In this document: piece by piece, positions 21,275 through 22,868 of the stretch
Layout of the letters: each line of letters starts with the position of its first letter
Position numbering within the stretch: the stretch's first letter is position 1
Origin: REEB481 sp041170785
GTDB taxonomy: Bacteria; Bacteroidota; Bacteroidia; NS11-12g; UBA955
Direction: 5' to 3'
Assembly: GCA_041170785.1 (NCBI GenBank)
Contig: JBEDND010000008.1
Location: 1-22,868 of the forward strand
DNA length: 22,868 nt
Notes under the pieces: generated by a model
The model's input: the letters and a program-made list of their open reading frames with translations, nothing else
The model's database searches: none
What the model was told of the DNA's origin: nothing
Translations under genes and position numbers: made by a program

Positions 21275-21889
21275 GCCCACCACGGAGCATATGGGACATT
21301 GTTCGGGTTTGTGGCCACGCGCCGGACAAAACTGTCTTCCGAAGAAAATAATCTGCAAATGCAGTTTATTCCAAGAGGCTTCGGGGAACTGTCGCTTCAA
21401 GTCGCGTTCGGTTTGTTCCACGTTTTTTGCCGCGCTCAAGCGCCAGCGGTAGGCCAGCCGGTGGATGTGTGTATCCACGGGAAAGGCCGGATGCCCGAAG
21501 GCCTGGCTCATCACCACGCTGGCGGTTTTGTGGCCCACACCGGGCAGTCGCTCCAACGCTTCAAAACTTTCCGGCACCTTGCCGTCGTGTTCCTCGAGGA
21601 TGATTTCAGAGAGTCGGTGGATGGCTTTGCTTTTCGCCGGACTTAATCCGCAGGGTTTGATGATTTCCCGAATGTGTTCTACAGTCAGTTTGACCATATC
21701 GTTAGGATTGTCTGCTTCCGCGAACAGGTGCGGCGTAATTTTATTTACGCGTTCATCGGTACACTGGGCCGAAAGCAAAACAGCAACCAGCAGCGTGTAC
21801 GCGTCTTTATGATCGAGCGGCACCGGAACTTCCGGGTAGAAATGTTCCAGTGTTTGATGAATCCAGGCGGCGCGTTCTTTCTTGTTCAT
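21260..21889 (-). CDS. nth: Endonuclease III (DNA glycosylase/AP lyase)
   Basis: Base-excision repair glycosylase for oxidised pyrimidines, 209 residues. The helix-hairpin-helix LPGVGHKTA (115-123) carries the catalytic Lys121, and Asp139 lies in PVDTHIHRLAYR. LLSAQCTDERVN (38-49) is the family start motif. The C-terminal Fe-S loop has four cysteines, 188, 198, 201 and 206, spaced 9-2-4 residues apart; E. coli Nth has 6-2-5, so the loop is longer here. It follows the lipoate-protein ligase gene by 11 nt on the same strand, and its end is inside the hairpin shared with the M28 gene. Its cluster would depend on an Isc or Suf pathway. Confidence 0.95.
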   Translation of the reverse strand: MNKKERAAWIHQTLEHFYPEVPVPLDHKDAYTLLVAVLLSAQCTDERVNKITPHLFAEADNPNDMVKLTVEHIREIIKPCGLSPAKSKAIHRLSEIILEEHDGKVPESFEALERLPGVGHKTASVVMSQAFGHPAFPVDTHIHRLAYRWRLSAAKNVEQTERDLKRQFPEASWNKLHLQIIFFGRQFCPARGHKPEQCPICSVVGCREK

Positions 21890-21900
21890 GGAAATGGTGT

Positions 21901-22866
21901 TCAGAAAAGCACATCCTCCAAAACATCTATGGGAATTCCCGGGGGAATCAACAACACCAGGTTGTTCAGGTCCGGATTGTGGTGGAGGGTTCCGGCCAGT
22001 TCTTCAGAAAGGGCCGCAAGCAAAACGCCGTTCAGCGTTACCGCAGCGTCCGTGATCTTGCCTTTTTCTACCGAAAACGCGCATGCCAGCGCACCGGCTG
22101 GTGTTGGCACTTCACGAGCAAATGTATAGCGTGGGCCGTAGCCAAAAATCCAATCTTCTTGGGTGAAACGCTCCTGCCGCAGGGTATCAATGGCGGCCAG
22201 TTCTTCAGCAGAAAAAACATCGATGCGGCTGTGTTGAACCGTGCTGTTGAGGTGTTCGGCGATGCTGGTTTTGAACGCATCCAAACCTAGCGGATGTTCC
22301 AGGAACGCAGAAATATTGGCCACTTTGCTGCGCATGCTTTCCACCCCGTGGTGGCTGTAATTTCCCACATTACCGCGGATGGCGTTGCCCAGGTTTTCCA
22401 GGTCGCTGTTGAACAGCAGCGTGCCGTGGTGCAGCACCTTTTGCCGCCGTTGGTTGAGGTGTTCGGCGTTGCCGCTGATTTTCAAGCCGTTGGCAATCAG
22501 GTCGTTGCGGCCGCTGTGGGTTGCCGGAACGCCCAGGGATTGTAAAAAATCCACCAGCGTTTGGGTATGACCACGGAAGTCCACGGCGTGTTGCCGGTCT
22601 GTATAGCTTTTGATGAAGGAGAAGCACACATTGCCGGCATCGTGATACACCGTTCCGCCGCCCGAAATCCGACGTGCGATGTGGATGTTGTTGCGGCGGC
22701 AATACGGATAATTCACCTCTTTGAGCGCCACCTGATGTTTGCCACATACCACGGCGTTGTGGCTTTGCCAGATCAGGGCAATGTCTTCATCGCTGTGGTC
22801 CAGCAGATACGCTTCTGCCGCTAGGTGGAAATACACATCGGTATTGTTGCTGCTGATGATGCGCAT
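21901..22866 (-). CDS. lplA: Lipoate-protein ligase A
   Basis: Adenylates lipoate (or octanoate-type acids) and transfers it to lipoyl domains of enzymes such as pyruvate dehydrogenase. The 321 residues begin RIISSNNTDVYFHLAAEAYLL, the family N-terminus, so ATG 22866 is the real start although the window ends 2 nt beyond. The lipoate-binding motif RRISGGGTVYHD is at 65-76 and the catalytic Lys129 lies in LKISGNAEH. The C-terminal accessory domain (about 245-321), with WIFGYGPRYTF before it, is present, as in LplA. It is the first gene of a minus-strand pair with nth, 11 nt apart; functional linkage is not obvious. Confidence 0.93.
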   Translation of the reverse strand: MRIISSNNTDVYFHLAAEAYLLDHSDEDIALIWQSHNAVVCGKHQVALKEVNYPYCRRNNIHIARRISGGGTVYHDAGNVCFSFIKSYTDRQHAVDFRGHTQTLVDFLQSLGVPATHSGRNDLIANGLKISGNAEHLNQRRQKVLHHGTLLFNSDLENLGNAIRGNVGNYSHHGVESMRSKVANISAFLEHPLGLDAFKTSIAEHLNSTVQHSRIDVFSAEELAAIDTLRQERFTQEDWIFGYGPRYTFAREVPTPAGALACAFSVEKGKITDAAVTLNGVLLAALSEELAGTLHHNPDLNNLVLLIPPGIPIDVLEDVLF

Positions 22867-22868
22867 GG

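Noticed and set aside
1..22868. tRNA, rRNA, CRISPR, IS or prophage features
   Set aside because: No cloverleaf-like sequence, regularly spaced repeat, transposase, integrase or phage gene was found in any gap or frame.

Overview
The window is a chromosomal, mostly housekeeping segment from a member of the Bacteroidota. The evidence is a secreted M28 peptidase with a C-terminal type IX secretion (T9SS) sorting domain, -7 boxes of the TAnnTTTG form in front of several genes, a DUF5723-like outer-membrane protein, and a leucyl-tRNA synthetase with Bacteroidota-type extra sequence. I see no plasmid, phage, IS, CRISPR, tRNA or rRNA signal. Genus cannot be set from the sequence alone; a free-living Flavobacteriales- or Chitinophagales-like organism is an inference.

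Layout. (1) 63-3741, plus strand: pheS, an lpxH-like phosphoesterase, an uncharacterised propeller-like protein and prfA, all overlapping or a few bases apart, so probably one operon. (2) 3743-5700, minus strand: an extended-SDR oxidoreductase and purQ, followed in the purQ-prfA gap by a candidate 33-residue basic mini-gene. (3) 5760-6197, plus strand: a divergent type II dehydroquinase (aroQ). (4) 6201-10879, minus strand: iscS-iscU-iscA (iron-sulfur assembly) followed by leuS. (5) 10880-11344: a gene-free stretch with the isc and ftsH promoter candidates. (6) ftsH, plus strand, 11345-13366. (7) 13374-17938, minus strand: a fatty-acid desaturase, a large lipoprotein and a predicted outer-membrane protein, probably co-transcribed. 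(8) 18023-21220, plus strand: an RsmF-type rRNA methyltransferase and the T9SS-exported M28 peptidase. (9) 21260-22866, minus strand: a lipoate-protein ligase and endonuclease III.

How the genes work together. Many serve translation and its quality control (PheS, RF1, LeuS, RsmF, FtsH). The Isc proteins build the Fe-S clusters needed by enzymes such as endonuclease III. LpxH, the desaturase and the lipoprotein/OMP pair concern the envelope.

No wholly new multi-gene system stands out. The best leads are small-scale: a 23-bp palindrome at the predicted isc promoter with a degenerate second copy before iscU; a perfect 10-bp hairpin running into the leuS start codon beside a tandem 8-mer; a 33-aa lysine-rich mini-ORF downstream of purQ; an AroQ lacking the Glu of its catalytic Glu-x-His motif; and an in-frame 22-codon duplication at the signal-peptide cleavage site of the outer-membrane protein.
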